Shown here one piece after another: positions 7,501-17,004 of a stretch of DNA of 64,000 nucleotides (position 1 is the stretch's first letter; every line of letters begins with the position of its first letter). Source of the stretch: Alteromonas mediterranea DE (GTDB lineage Bacteria > Pseudomonadota > Gammaproteobacteria > Enterobacterales > Alteromonadaceae). Where the stretch lies: NCBI RefSeq assembly GCF_000020585.3, contig NC_011138.3, positions 3,758,662-3,822,661 on the forward strand. Direction: 5' to 3'. Below the pieces are notes generated by a model. The model saw only the letters and a program-made list of their open reading frames with translations, ran no database searches and was not told where the DNA came from. The position numbers and the translations under genes were made by a program.

Positions 7501-8916
7501 ATGCACAAAAAAATACTTTATACTGCTGTAGTTGCAGCGGTTATGTCAGCGCCCCAGGTGTCTGCAGCAACAATAGAACTAAGCGAAGCGTTCAACTATA
7601 ACGCCTTTATCTTCGAAAACTTTGAAGGCGAACGCTCTGACGTTGAAGGCCGTCTGGCCGTTGGCGGCGAAATGAACGTAACCGATTTTAATGTCGGTTT
7701 GCTGCTATCACCGAGTGTGTCCGAGTCTGCGTTGTCTGTAGGCGGCAATCTTCATTTCACTCGAGGTGACGTACACGGCGGTCCTACGACTGTATCTGGC
7801 ATGGTGTTTGGCTCCGAACTGACTTTCGATAACGCCCTCAACGCTCAGCAAACCGTTAACCTTATTAACTCGACCGTCGAGTCTGGTGGTATTACCTCTC
7901 AAGGCGACGTAAAACTTGGTAACTCAAAAGTGGTTTCAGGTGATGTTCACGCTAACACGGTAATACTTGGCGGGCCTAATAGCGTCTACGACAGTGCGAG
8001 CAATACCAGTGAATATGGTTCACAGGTTGAAAATGGCAATGTATTCGCGGAATCTAACGTTGAGCTTGATAGCAGTGAAGTTAACGGCGTAGTAACGCTC
8101 AACGACGTTAATAATTTTACTCCTCTTAACGAGTCAAGTGCAGCGGCCGTTGAGCAAGACACTGTCAGCAAGGCTGTTGTTGAAAACGTTGACTTCAATG
8201 CTATTGCTTCTGAAGTTACGGCGCAATCTCAAGCGTTTGCATCAATGACGTCGAATGGCACCACAACGTTGACATGTACAGATGCCAACGATCCTAACAC
8301 AGCGGTAGTGTGTTCCGACCCGAACACCGCCAAAGTGAATACCATCACCTTTTCTGGGTCTGATGATATTAATATCTATGACGTTGACTCAAGTTGGTTT
8401 AGTGCGGCCGACAAAGGTATCGTTTACGATTTCTCTACCACCAGCTATAACATTATTAATGTATATGGTGAGTCGGTCGAGTTGTTTAATACGGGCTTTT
8501 TCAATACTGCGTTCACGCAAGAAAACGAATACTTTAGAGAAAATGGCCAATACAGAGACAACGATAATAACAAAGGCCAGCGTCACGATGGTCTTTATAC
8601 CAACAATATTCTGTTTAACTTCGTCGATGCTGATTTTCTTACGCTACACAGCGTAGGTGTTAAGGGTAGCGTACTGGCCCCTTACGCAGAACTAAGCTTT
8701 TATAATGGCCACGTAGACGGCAATGTGATTGCTAATAGTTTAGTTACACCACTAGTAGAATTGATAAACGATGAAGGTGAAACCTACATGGCGCCAACAG
8801 GCCAAATAAATAACTACCAGTTTGGTGCTATCAACGTTAGCGAACCTGCCTCCATTGCCCTGTTATTTGGAGCGAGTTTCCTTATGTTAGCCAGACGTAG
8901 AAAGAACCAGGCGTAA
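7501..8916 (+). CDS. choice-of-anchor A family PEP-CTERM protein
   Basis: A 471-residue secreted protein. The signal peptide is residues 1-22 (cleavage near SAA). The segment FNYNAFIFENFEGERSDVEG, residues 31-50, followed by RLAVGG, opens a choice-of-anchor A domain, and the following 250 residues are a beta-rich, Asn/Val/Gly-rich stretch resembling a beta-helix adhesin. The C-terminus is a PEP-CTERM sorting signal: VSEPAS, a hydrophobic helix, then ARRRKNQA. Such proteins are processed by an exosortase/archaeosortase-type enzyme and released to the surface or matrix. No exosortase is in the window. GGAG precedes the ATG. The neighbouring cellulose operon is convergent; a shared biofilm role is only a guess. 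Confidence 0.87.
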   Translation: MHKKILYTAVVAAVMSAPQVSAATIELSEAFNYNAFIFENFEGERSDVEGRLAVGGEMNVTDFNVGLLLSPSVSESALSVGGNLHFTRGDVHGGPTTVSGMVFGSELTFDNALNAQQTVNLINSTVESGGITSQGDVKLGNSKVVSGDVHANTVILGGPNSVYDSASNTSEYGSQVENGNVFAESNVELDSSEVNGVVTLNDVNNFTPLNESSAAAVEQDTVSKAVVENVDFNAIASEVTAQSQAFASMTSNGTTTLTCTDANDPNTAVVCSDPNTAKVNTITFSGSDDINIYDVDSSWFSAADKGIVYDFSTTSYNIINVYGESVELFNTGFFNTAFTQENEYFRENGQYRDNDNNKGQRHDGLYTNNILFNFVDADFLTLHSVGVKGSVLAPYAELSFYNGHVDGNVIANSLVTPLVELINDEGETYMAPTGQINNYQFGAINVSEPASIALLFGASFLMLARRRKNQA

Positions 8917-8967
8917 AAAGGTCAGCGAGACATTGAAATGACGTCGTTAACCGCAGGCATAGCGGCT

Positions 8968-11415
8968 TTACAGTGCAAAGCCGCTAAGTCTGGGCGAAGA
9001 CAGTAACAGTTCATCACTTGTCACGCCTGTACCTTGCCCTTCTCGCCACCTTATTTGAATACCGGCTTCAAACGCCTGATACTCAACTGCGAAGGCCTTA
9101 CCGATGTAGCCCGCCACAATCCAATTGTTACTGAAGCGATACTGCCCTTCAGCCATCAGGTTTCCGCTTAAGCCTGTATCAGAGCTTTCGCCAAGCGTTT
9201 TGTTATTATCTTCGGATGAAGCAGCTCCACCAATAGGAAAGCGCAGATCGTCGTCTTGTTCAACACGGGAGAGTGCAAGAGAGCTACGCAGCTTCACTTG
9301 CCAGTTTAAGGCTTCAAGGGTTAGCAACTCTGAATAGCCACCAATACTTACAAACTGGCTTGGGCTAAAGTACCCCCCGTTGCCTATGGTAAACCCGCTT
9401 AAGTTTTTATCGTAGCTCGTGTAGCTTAAAAACGGCCCTACACGCCAATAATCAAGCTGAGATGACACCACACTAGCAATATCATAGCTAACATCACCAC
9501 GAAGCGATAGCGCGCTATTATCGGCAACCCGCTCGCCTTCTAAGCGGCTGATTTGCGCGGTGCCGGCAACTGACATGTTATCAGCTATTGAATGCGCCAC
9601 TAACCCTCTTACTCCGCTTTCTATCACAAAGCCCCAAGGCTTCTGGTGGTCTGCATTGAAAGTACCGGTTTGGCTTAACAAGCTGTCTTCTTTCGCTTTT
9701 CTAAACAAGGTTGCCGCAACCGTCGTACTGGTAAGAAACTTGGTTGCCGATAGCTGGCCTGTTACTTTGGCGTCAACAGGTTGGTCGAACATGGCGTATT
9801 CGAGATTGGCATAAAAGTTAAAGCTAGGCGCCTGATAATTCACCTCGCCGCGAAGCCCTATGTCCTCAAAACCACTAATGCCTGTAAAAGTATTACTTAA
9901 CTGCCTATCGCCAAACCAATCTCCGCTTTGTGGACTGCCGCTGTAGAACTGCTTATAGTCTAGGGACACCTGCCATAGCCAATTGTCATAACCGCTGCCA
10001 ATGCCTACATAATGTGAAAAGACGTCGAAATTACCAAGCCCTTCGTCCCCGCTGCGGCTACGCGTAGTCACGCCATACAGCGCGCTAATCCCCTCTTTGT
10101 ACTGCGCCGCAGTTACCCGTTCATCGTTGCTGTTATAAGCAAGTAAAAATTGCTTTCGCGGCCACGCGCTGCGTGTAACCCGCTGCTGCTGTATTGCTTT
10201 TACCGCAGTAAACTTTAGCGCTAACCGGTTAAGCTCAGACTCGTTATATTGATTTAGGGTCACCAGTTCATTAGCAATAACGGTATCATCGGGCGATACA
10301 ACAAGCACATTTTCAAAAGCGTTGGTGGCTTTGCCAGTGTCCTGAAGCGCTTTTGCCGCCCACCCTATTAGCGCTTGCTCATCAACATTGAGAGGCCGCA
10401 AACGGGAGAGCTTTTCACCCGCCTCAATACTTTGCTTATAGCGCCTTAGGTCATAAAACTTTGCCTGACGGCTGGCAAGCGCATCCGCGCATCGCCTAAT
10501 AAAAGCTTCTTTGCTTAATTGACAGGCCAGCTCAAATGCTTTGTCTTGCGCCTCTTCACTTCTTTGCGCAGTAAGGGCTAAATAACGACCTTCATTGTCG
10601 TTAACTAAGCGAAACAAAGCGTCAGCAAATTTGAAATCTTTCTTGTCGTACTGCTGCCAAGCTGCGCCCTGTAACACTTCTTTCGCGTAGCCGCTGTTAT
10701 CAGCATTAAGGTACTGTTCTAGCGCCTCAACATCTCGCAGCGCAAGTGATTGCTGTAGCTTCACACCAGTCACACTGTTTAGCCCTTGCTGGGCAGACTG
10801 TTTATCGATATCGCGAACCGACGATTGTAACGCCAGTGCGAACTGCTGCTCAGCAGTCTTTAGTATTCCTTTATCTACAGCTGTCCAACCCATGAGCAGA
10901 TAAAAGTCGGTACGCTTTAGCTGTTTGCTTAGCGCAGCCAAGGTTTCAATCTTTTGTTTTGATGTGTTAGCGCGCGCTTTAGGCGTTAGTTGGGCAAACT
11001 GCTCCAAAGGCAAAGACTTTGAGAGTGGCTTTTGCGGTTGAAATGCCTTATTTGTCTGTTCCTTTTGCAAAGCGTTACTTGCTGACTCAGAGGACGTCGC
11101 AATAGGTACTGCGGGAGCGGGTTTAAGCCTGCCGTTTATCCTGTCTAACTCTCTCTTTACTTCTTCAGGCACATCCCAAGTAGGATAACTGTTTTTTAAA
11201 CGCCTATATTCGTCGTTCGCCTGTTTAATTTGCTTTTCGTTAATGTGATACCAAAGCCCCGTTAAGTCAGGCTGCGCATTGGGCGCGGGAAGTAAGCCTA
11301 AATCTTTTTCTTTATAGGTTGTTTTGGTTTGTCCGAAAGCCTGTTGTGGCAGGTAGGAGATACTTACCGCTCCTAATACCACAAATAAGATACGGGGGGT
11401 AAAGCGCGTTTTCAC
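8968..11415 (-). CDS. bcsC: BcsC-like cellulose export outer-membrane protein
   Basis: An 815-residue protein with a signal peptide (cleavage near AFG, residue 28), a TPR-like helical middle, and a C-terminal outer-membrane beta-barrel region from about residue 425, with alternating aromatic strands typical of the BcsC C-terminal domain. BcsC conducts the glucan from periplasm to outside. It is clearly shorter than enterobacterial BcsC (over 1100 residues), mainly through fewer TPR units, and it does not end in the usual terminal aromatic but in SGFAL. It starts with GTG overlapping the bcsZ stop by four bases. Last gene of the operon. Confidence 0.8.
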   Translation of the reverse strand: MKTRFTPRILFVVLGAVSISYLPQQAFGQTKTTYKEKDLGLLPAPNAQPDLTGLWYHINEKQIKQANDEYRRLKNSYPTWDVPEEVKRELDRINGRLKPAPAVPIATSSESASNALQKEQTNKAFQPQKPLSKSLPLEQFAQLTPKARANTSKQKIETLAALSKQLKRTDFYLLMGWTAVDKGILKTAEQQFALALQSSVRDIDKQSAQQGLNSVTGVKLQQSLALRDVEALEQYLNADNSGYAKEVLQGAAWQQYDKKDFKFADALFRLVNDNEGRYLALTAQRSEEAQDKAFELACQLSKEAFIRRCADALASRQAKFYDLRRYKQSIEAGEKLSRLRPLNVDEQALIGWAAKALQDTGKATNAFENVLVVSPDDTVIANELVTLNQYNESELNRLALKFTAVKAIQQQRVTRSAWPRKQFLLAYNSNDERVTAAQYKEGISALYGVTTRSRSGDEGLGNFDVFSHYVGIGSGYDNWLWQVSLDYKQFYSGSPQSGDWFGDRQLSNTFTGISGFEDIGLRGEVNYQAPSFNFYANLEYAMFDQPVDAKVTGQLSATKFLTSTTVAATLFRKAKEDSLLSQTGTFNADHQKPWGFVIESGVRGLVAHSIADNMSVAGTAQISRLEGERVADNSALSLRGDVSYDIASVVSSQLDYWRVGPFLSYTSYDKNLSGFTIGNGGYFSPSQFVSIGGYSELLTLEALNWQVKLRSSLALSRVEQDDDLRFPIGGAASSEDNNKTLGESSDTGLSGNLMAEGQYRFSNNWIVAGYIGKAFAVEYQAFEAGIQIRWREGQGTGVTSDELLLSSPRLSGFAL

Positions 11416-12512
11416 GATGCGTTATCCGACACCGCTAGCATAGAGAGCAGCGTTAAACTGGCCGAGTAATAGTCCATCTTGCGATTAACTGTTGGCCACA
11501 CTGGTTCTTCAGATTTCATAAGGTACTTGACGGCTAACTTCACCGACTGCATGCCGGGTGTCATCTCATATTCAGCGGTTTGCTCGGTAAGTAGATTAAC
11601 AGTGGCTGGAGTAGGCGTTTTAGCCCACCATTGATAATAGGGCGCAAAAAGTTCTTCGGCTAATGCCGCGTTGTCTCGGACCTGTACGGACCATGCCAAC
11701 TGCAGCGGAATGCGAATAGCGTTAAAGCCAAACTCTGCAGATACCACGTTGGTTAGGGTGAGCTCACCGGATAAACCTGACTTTGCTGAACCACTATTGC
11801 GGGGTTCAAAACGCACCCAGTCGCTTGGCAGTTGATAGGATGAAAATTGCATGTTCGAAAGCAAAGTAAGCCCAGTTTGATGGAGCTTTTGCCATCGCGA
11901 CGGTGTATTGGATAAGGCAGATAAATCTGTAAGTGCGGGAAAAACCCAGTATGACAGATTAAGCTGGAGGCTCTTTTGCCCCTCGCTTTGTGAGGTGAAG
12001 CCGTACTCACCAGGTAGTAACATCACGCTACCTTGATGCTCTACCAACAGCTTTTGCTCTACAGCCTGAACAATCTTACCCGCTTCGTCTTGATATCCCT
12101 TTATTCCCCATTTTTCACTGGCCCGTAACAAGGCCCATGCAATTAAAATCTCGCCATCTGATGCATTATTCGGGTCGTCTATACACGACTCCGAATTATC
12201 GGCACATGGGCGATATCGCCAGCTGAAAAGCCCATCGCTGCGCAAAAGCGTGCGCTGGGTCCAGTGCCATAGGGCATCGAAGGTATCTTTGTCGTCGGCT
12301 GCTACAGCGAATAACATGCCATAACCTTGCCCTTCGCTGTGCGACACCTCATCGTTTCCCGTATCTACCACACGCCCGCCGTCGATAAATAGCGCTTTAT
12401 ACGCCATAAATTGCGATTTAAAAGCATTGTCTTCTTTTGTGGAGCACGACACTAACAATAGGGTTAGTGCTATCGCCAGCAGCGTTTTTGTTGCCTTAAA
12501 TCCGGTTACCAT
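11412..12512 (-). CDS. bcsZ: cellulose-operon endoglucanase BcsZ (GH8)
   Basis: A 366-residue glycoside hydrolase family 8 enzyme that cuts beta-1,4-glucan in the periplasm and is needed for normal cellulose output. The catalytic acid Glu60 lies in HSEGQGYGM, and the conserved Asp119 in NNASDGEILIAWALLRA fits the second catalytic residue. Residues 17-23 (LLLVSC) form a lipobox with Cys23, so this copy is probably membrane-anchored rather than soluble as in E. coli. ATG 12512 overlaps the bcsB stop by seven bases and the gene overlaps bcsC by four, so translation is coupled across the operon. Confidence 0.94.
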   Translation of the reverse strand: MVTGFKATKTLLAIALTLLLVSCSTKEDNAFKSQFMAYKALFIDGGRVVDTGNDEVSHSEGQGYGMLFAVAADDKDTFDALWHWTQRTLLRSDGLFSWRYRPCADNSESCIDDPNNASDGEILIAWALLRASEKWGIKGYQDEAGKIVQAVEQKLLVEHQGSVMLLPGEYGFTSQSEGQKSLQLNLSYWVFPALTDLSALSNTPSRWQKLHQTGLTLLSNMQFSSYQLPSDWVRFEPRNSGSAKSGLSGELTLTNVVSAEFGFNAIRIPLQLAWSVQVRDNAALAEELFAPYYQWWAKTPTPATVNLLTEQTAEYEMTPGMQSVKLAVKYLMKSEEPVWPTVNRKMDYYSASLTLLSMLAVSDNAS

Positions 12513-14782
12513 GAGTCTTGTACTTGTTTATTTCTGCGCTTAAGTAATAGGTAGATAATTAAGCTTACCACGAAGACAGTAACGACAAACCCAATCAACC
12601 AATACCAAGGGTTGTTAGAAAGCCATAGTCTTAAATGCAGCCAGTTATCGTCAGCTGCACCTACTTCGTATTTGTCATTTACTTGCATAACAAGTGACGG
12701 TGATAGTGCATCTTTCCACGCAAAGAAATCGCCTGCCATTTGGCCCCACATTGAAAGACTAACAAGCTCAGTCACTCTTGTTTGCAACAGCTCAGGGGTT
12801 TGCGCAGCAACAATGAATAAGGTGTCGGTTTGCGATGAGGTTGGGTGCGCTTGCGCGGTCAAAATCGCCTGCTCACCTAAATCATTTTTTTGTACAGTCT
12901 GACCATTTGTTCGCATTTCTTTAAAAGACTCATCGCCGGTTACGGTGCGAATATGGTTATACAAATTATTCTGCAGTCGATAAGACCAGCGTTTCGTGGC
13001 CTCTATGGCAGTACTAAATTCAGACTGTTCTAGTTGCGAAAGGGTTTCTGGCGTGCCCAAAACGATTATCGAGCCCTCTTTCGTTACCTCACTACCCATT
13101 GCTATTTGAACATTTAGCAAAGGTACTTGTGCGACCTGCGCTAACTTTGCGGAAAGGGTAAGGGCTGTATCTAAATACTGCTCTGAAGGAATGGTAATCG
13201 TTGAAGCAGGGGCAGTTTTAAAACGGGCAAACGGGTACGCAGTTTCAGCGAATAATGCTAAGTTCGGCTGTACAGCTACATTACCTGCATTGGGTAATTC
13301 TATAGATGAAGAATCAACAAGCTGGAATACTAGGTGTTTTCCTGCAACATCATCACAAGGCACTCCGGCAAGCGGCGCGTTCAAAGCGACATCAAAATCA
13401 ATATAGTTTACGCCGCCTTTAAAGAACCGCGCAGGCACTCGAAGCTGGTAGTCTCTGAAAGACTGGCCGTTCTCATTGTTTAGCGACAAGCCGTGAACCA
13501 ATTCGTCGTTTACACTTACATTCATCACCGAGCCAGGTCCAAAACCCGCGCCATAGCCAAAATTGAGCAGTAAATTGACGCTCGCATTTTCCGGTACATA
13601 GAAATCAGCAGGCAGCCTGAACGACACCCGCTTATTAAAACTTCCCTCCCCTCTAAACTGTGACGTAGATGCGCCAAGTTGTTGGAAAAAATAACGATTA
13701 TCGGGGGTAAGTACTCGATTGCGTTGAAGCGTGTCTGCGTCCATTTGAGTTTGAGAAAGCACGGTTACCTGGGAAATTGGATTAATAGCATCATCCATTA
13801 TCGCCAGCGCTTTTGCTGCTTCTAGTACTTCACTTTGGGTAGTACCACTCACAATAAGTCGGTAACTTGCAGGCACTATCACTTTATTGTCCGTAATAAA
13901 TGCTGGAGTGCGTTGGGCTTTAAGAAACGCACCGTCAATTTGGTTAATTACTTCATTAGATAATACCGGCGATAGCGCTTCTACAGTGCCTACCAATACG
14001 TGAACCGGTTGTTTGGGTTTTGCCGTTAAATACCAAGCCGAACGTTCATAACGGGCTATGTTTTGTTCGTTCCACTCGCTATTTTCAGTTTCATCTAACT
14101 GAGGTAACACATATCCGTCATCAAAAGTGTCGCTCTCTATGATAAGTGGCTGATACTGGTTTCTAAGCGCCAAGGCTTGCGCCACAATAGGGAGCGCTTG
14201 CTGTTTTAGCTCACTGTCAGCCTCGCGTGCGGTATAGAGTTGCACGCCTCTCTGTCCGCCAATACCGGGGTTAAAAAAGCCGCTAAGTTCATCTAGCATA
14301 AAGCGTGTTTCAGCAGTTGAAGCGTCAATTTTCAATGTGGAGGTATAGGCATTTATTTCACTCCACAACTCAGGCGCACTACCATCTACACATTGCTCAG
14401 CATAATGCTGACTTACCGCCAGTGTTAGGGTATTGAAACCCGCGCGCCACAGCGTATTAGGAATTTCTATCTCTGACACTAGCGATGGTCTATCCGGATC
14501 AAATGCTACCTGTCCTATCGTCGCATTATTAAACCTGACATAAAGTTGAGAGCGTTTTTTTATCAGTGCTTGAGAGCTCATCACCTCTAATCTTAACTGC
14601 GCGCTGTTAATGTTGGTAACTGAACTTAATGGGATCGAGATGTCCAGCGAAGCAGATTTTCCCTCAAGGCGTACGGTACCGTCACCACCAAAAAAATCCG
14701 TCAACCGATATGTCTCGGTTTGCGCCGCTAGGGTTAACGACATGCACAAACACAAGGTGAAAATAAGGTATTTTTTTATCAT
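12506..14782 (-). CDS. bcsB: cellulose synthase regulatory subunit BcsB
   Basis: A 758-residue periplasmic subunit that binds the nascent glucan and anchors to BcsA. It has a signal peptide (cleavage near LAAQ, residue 20), two carbohydrate-binding/flavodoxin-like repeats, and a C-terminal transmembrane helix (about residues 728-748, WYWLIGFVVTVFVVSLIIYL) followed by a basic tail KRRNK. Length is close to the family's usual 750-780 residues. The ATG overlaps the bcsA stop codon by one base (TAATG), a standard coupling arrangement. BcsB is required for BcsA activity. Confidence 0.94.
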   Translation of the reverse strand: MIKKYLIFTLCLCMSLTLAAQTETYRLTDFFGGDGTVRLEGKSASLDISIPLSSVTNINSAQLRLEVMSSQALIKKRSQLYVRFNNATIGQVAFDPDRPSLVSEIEIPNTLWRAGFNTLTLAVSQHYAEQCVDGSAPELWSEINAYTSTLKIDASTAETRFMLDELSGFFNPGIGGQRGVQLYTAREADSELKQQALPIVAQALALRNQYQPLIIESDTFDDGYVLPQLDETENSEWNEQNIARYERSAWYLTAKPKQPVHVLVGTVEALSPVLSNEVINQIDGAFLKAQRTPAFITDNKVIVPASYRLIVSGTTQSEVLEAAKALAIMDDAINPISQVTVLSQTQMDADTLQRNRVLTPDNRYFFQQLGASTSQFRGEGSFNKRVSFRLPADFYVPENASVNLLLNFGYGAGFGPGSVMNVSVNDELVHGLSLNNENGQSFRDYQLRVPARFFKGGVNYIDFDVALNAPLAGVPCDDVAGKHLVFQLVDSSSIELPNAGNVAVQPNLALFAETAYPFARFKTAPASTITIPSEQYLDTALTLSAKLAQVAQVPLLNVQIAMGSEVTKEGSIIVLGTPETLSQLEQSEFSTAIEATKRWSYRLQNNLYNHIRTVTGDESFKEMRTNGQTVQKNDLGEQAILTAQAHPTSSQTDTLFIVAAQTPELLQTRVTELVSLSMWGQMAGDFFAWKDALSPSLVMQVNDKYEVGAADDNWLHLRLWLSNNPWYWLIGFVVTVFVVSLIIYLLLKRRNKQVQDSW

Positions 14783-17004
14783 TAACTATCCTTTGCCGCT
14801 TTAGGTAGTAACCCTAATTGGCTAGCGAATTTCCCCATTAATACAAGCATATGTAATAAAACAGGCTTTAGCCCAACTTTTAATACGTGTTTAGCGCCAA
14901 ACCAGTAAGAAATAGGTCTGGTTCTGCGTCGCTGAAAAGCTAACCAGCGCAAACTGTCACAAAGCGCAAACGCGATAGCCTCACTTTTTTGTTCTTCAGT
15001 TTCTGGTGTAAAGCGCACCCGAAGTATTTTTGATTTACTGTCGTAGTGAAGTACAACAATAGCGATGTGTACGTTTTTATTAAGTGCATGGCTCCATGAC
15101 GTTAGCGTTGCCCTTTCTGGCACGAACGCTCCCTCACCTTTTAGTTTTAGCCTTGCACCGCCTAACGAAAGGTCAACTAAGTCACCCACCCAAGCTTCAT
15201 CACTATTTGTCTTAATCACCACGCTATTGGTGGCGGGCAGGCGAGCCTGACTTCTTACCTGTTTACGCTCTAAAAGTACACTTAGCACTGACAGAAGTAT
15301 TAGTAAATTAAAGACATTCCAGAGCAACACCACTAATGTGAGCTCTCGGGTTAACGGCTCGGTGATAAACTTATACACACCGCTTCCCAATGCAAAAGTA
15401 ATGACAAGTATTGCCCAGTAAAAGACGTTAGAAAGGGGCGACACGAAGGTTCTTTCTAAGCTCTCCCCTTTTGGGGTTACAACGAAAGAGGGTGCACGTG
15501 GTTTTAAGAAGACTTTTACTAGCGCGTTTAGCGTAAACGCACATTGCAATATTTCGTAGAGCTCAGACACTAGCGGCCATCGTGTTCGCCCAAAAAGCAT
15601 GGTAGATATCATGTAGGTAGCGATGACGTGTGGCAGTGTATAGGCAAAGATTTCAAGTATGGAGGCATGGTACACCTGTAGACCAAACACAAGGTACGCC
15701 AAAGGCATAAATAAAAAGATGATACGAGCAAAGGGGAATAACCAGAACATGATTGAGCTCATGTAGCCCACTCGCTGATACCATTTTAGCCCTTCTGCTT
15801 TAAAAGGCTTTTTCAGTAATAAAATTTGGGTCATACCCTGTGCCCAGCGCATGCGCTGCTGAATAAAAGCATCGAAGGTCTCGGGCGCAAGGCCGCTAAC
15901 CATGGGTCTATCGACATAAACCGACTCGTAGCCCATTTTATGAAGGTCCAATGCGGTTTCGGCATCTTCGGTAATAGACTCACCTGATATACCGCCTACC
16001 AAATCTAAATGCTTACGGCGCATAAGTGCGGCTGAACCACAAAAAAACGAGCTGCCCCAATAATCTAAGCCTTTTTGGATAGTGCCATAAAACATATCAT
16101 TTTCTGATGGCATACGGCTGAATGCTGAAAAATAGTTACGCTCTACAGGGTCGGGATTCGCCATAAAGTGCGGGGTTTGAACAAGAAATACTTTCTCGTT
16201 TTTAAGCATCCAAGGCACGGTTCTATCAAGGAAGTCCGATGTAGGTACGTGATCTGCGTCTAGGATCACTATTAGGTCGCCATGGGTGTTTTGTATTGCG
16301 CTATTAACGTTACCCGCTTTGGCAAACTCATTTTTTGCCCGAGTGTGATAGGTAATACCTAAGCGTTCACACAGTGCCTGTAAATCCTGTCTACGCTGCT
16401 TCGCTTGAGCGGCTGAAATCGGGTTGTCTGCATTGATTTTTTGATCCGTCCCTCCATCATCCAGCAAATGGATATGCAGTTTCTCTTTAGGATAATCCAG
16501 CATTTTTGCTGCGCGGATAGTGACTTCTAATATTTCTTCATCTTCGTTATAGCTAGGAATCATAACATCGACACTAGGCAACGTAGATTTATCCATTCCT
16601 TCCAAAGAAAGTAAAGGTCGGCTTAAAGGGAACGCATTGACAATAGCGCCTAACACAGAGGTGATGCCTGCATAGATTTCAGCGGCGAAAAGTAGCCACA
16701 CTGCAATCATCGATAAAACATCGGAATAGGTCAGTGTGTAAAGGCCCCGCCACAGTAAATACCTAACACTAAGCGCGATTGCTAGAACAAGGGCAACAAC
16801 GCGAAATAAGTGTTGATACTTTTGAGTGTGCCTCGCTTCTTTACTGCAAAGCGATACAAAAATAAGAACGACTATCGAAGAAAGGAGCTGGCCAAGCGCA
16901 TCCATGGGCGCTAACAAAAGCGCCCCTAGAAAAAGAGACGCAACTAAGAGTACTACTATCAGCTTAGAGGTATAGTGATGTCTATAAGTTTGCGAATAAT
17001 CCAA
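14782..17004 (-). CDS. bcsA: cellulose synthase catalytic subunit BcsA (UDP-forming) with PilZ domain
   Basis: A 740-residue inner-membrane GT2 glycosyltransferase that polymerises UDP-glucose into beta-1,4-glucan. Motifs in order: DDG at 182-184, DxD at D249/D251, FFCGSAA at 320-326, TED at 345-347 and QQRMRW at 382-387 (the QxxRW motif). Flanking hydrophobic blocks give about four N-terminal and four C-terminal helices. The C-terminus carries a PilZ domain with RSQAR and DLSLGG, so synthesis should be switched on by cyclic di-GMP. It starts with TTG inside the last codons of the preceding membrane gene (23-base overlap), so it is probably dependent on that gene's translation. Confidence 0.97.
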   Translation of the reverse strand: MDYSQTYRHHYTSKLIVVLLVASLFLGALLLAPMDALGQLLSSIVVLIFVSLCSKEARHTQKYQHLFRVVALVLAIALSVRYLLWRGLYTLTYSDVLSMIAVWLLFAAEIYAGITSVLGAIVNAFPLSRPLLSLEGMDKSTLPSVDVMIPSYNEDEEILEVTIRAAKMLDYPKEKLHIHLLDDGGTDQKINADNPISAAQAKQRRQDLQALCERLGITYHTRAKNEFAKAGNVNSAIQNTHGDLIVILDADHVPTSDFLDRTVPWMLKNEKVFLVQTPHFMANPDPVERNYFSAFSRMPSENDMFYGTIQKGLDYWGSSFFCGSAALMRRKHLDLVGGISGESITEDAETALDLHKMGYESVYVDRPMVSGLAPETFDAFIQQRMRWAQGMTQILLLKKPFKAEGLKWYQRVGYMSSIMFWLFPFARIIFLFMPLAYLVFGLQVYHASILEIFAYTLPHVIATYMISTMLFGRTRWPLVSELYEILQCAFTLNALVKVFLKPRAPSFVVTPKGESLERTFVSPLSNVFYWAILVITFALGSGVYKFITEPLTRELTLVVLLWNVFNLLILLSVLSVLLERKQVRSQARLPATNSVVIKTNSDEAWVGDLVDLSLGGARLKLKGEGAFVPERATLTSWSHALNKNVHIAIVVLHYDSKSKILRVRFTPETEEQKSEAIAFALCDSLRWLAFQRRRTRPISYWFGAKHVLKVGLKPVLLHMLVLMGKFASQLGLLPKAAKDS

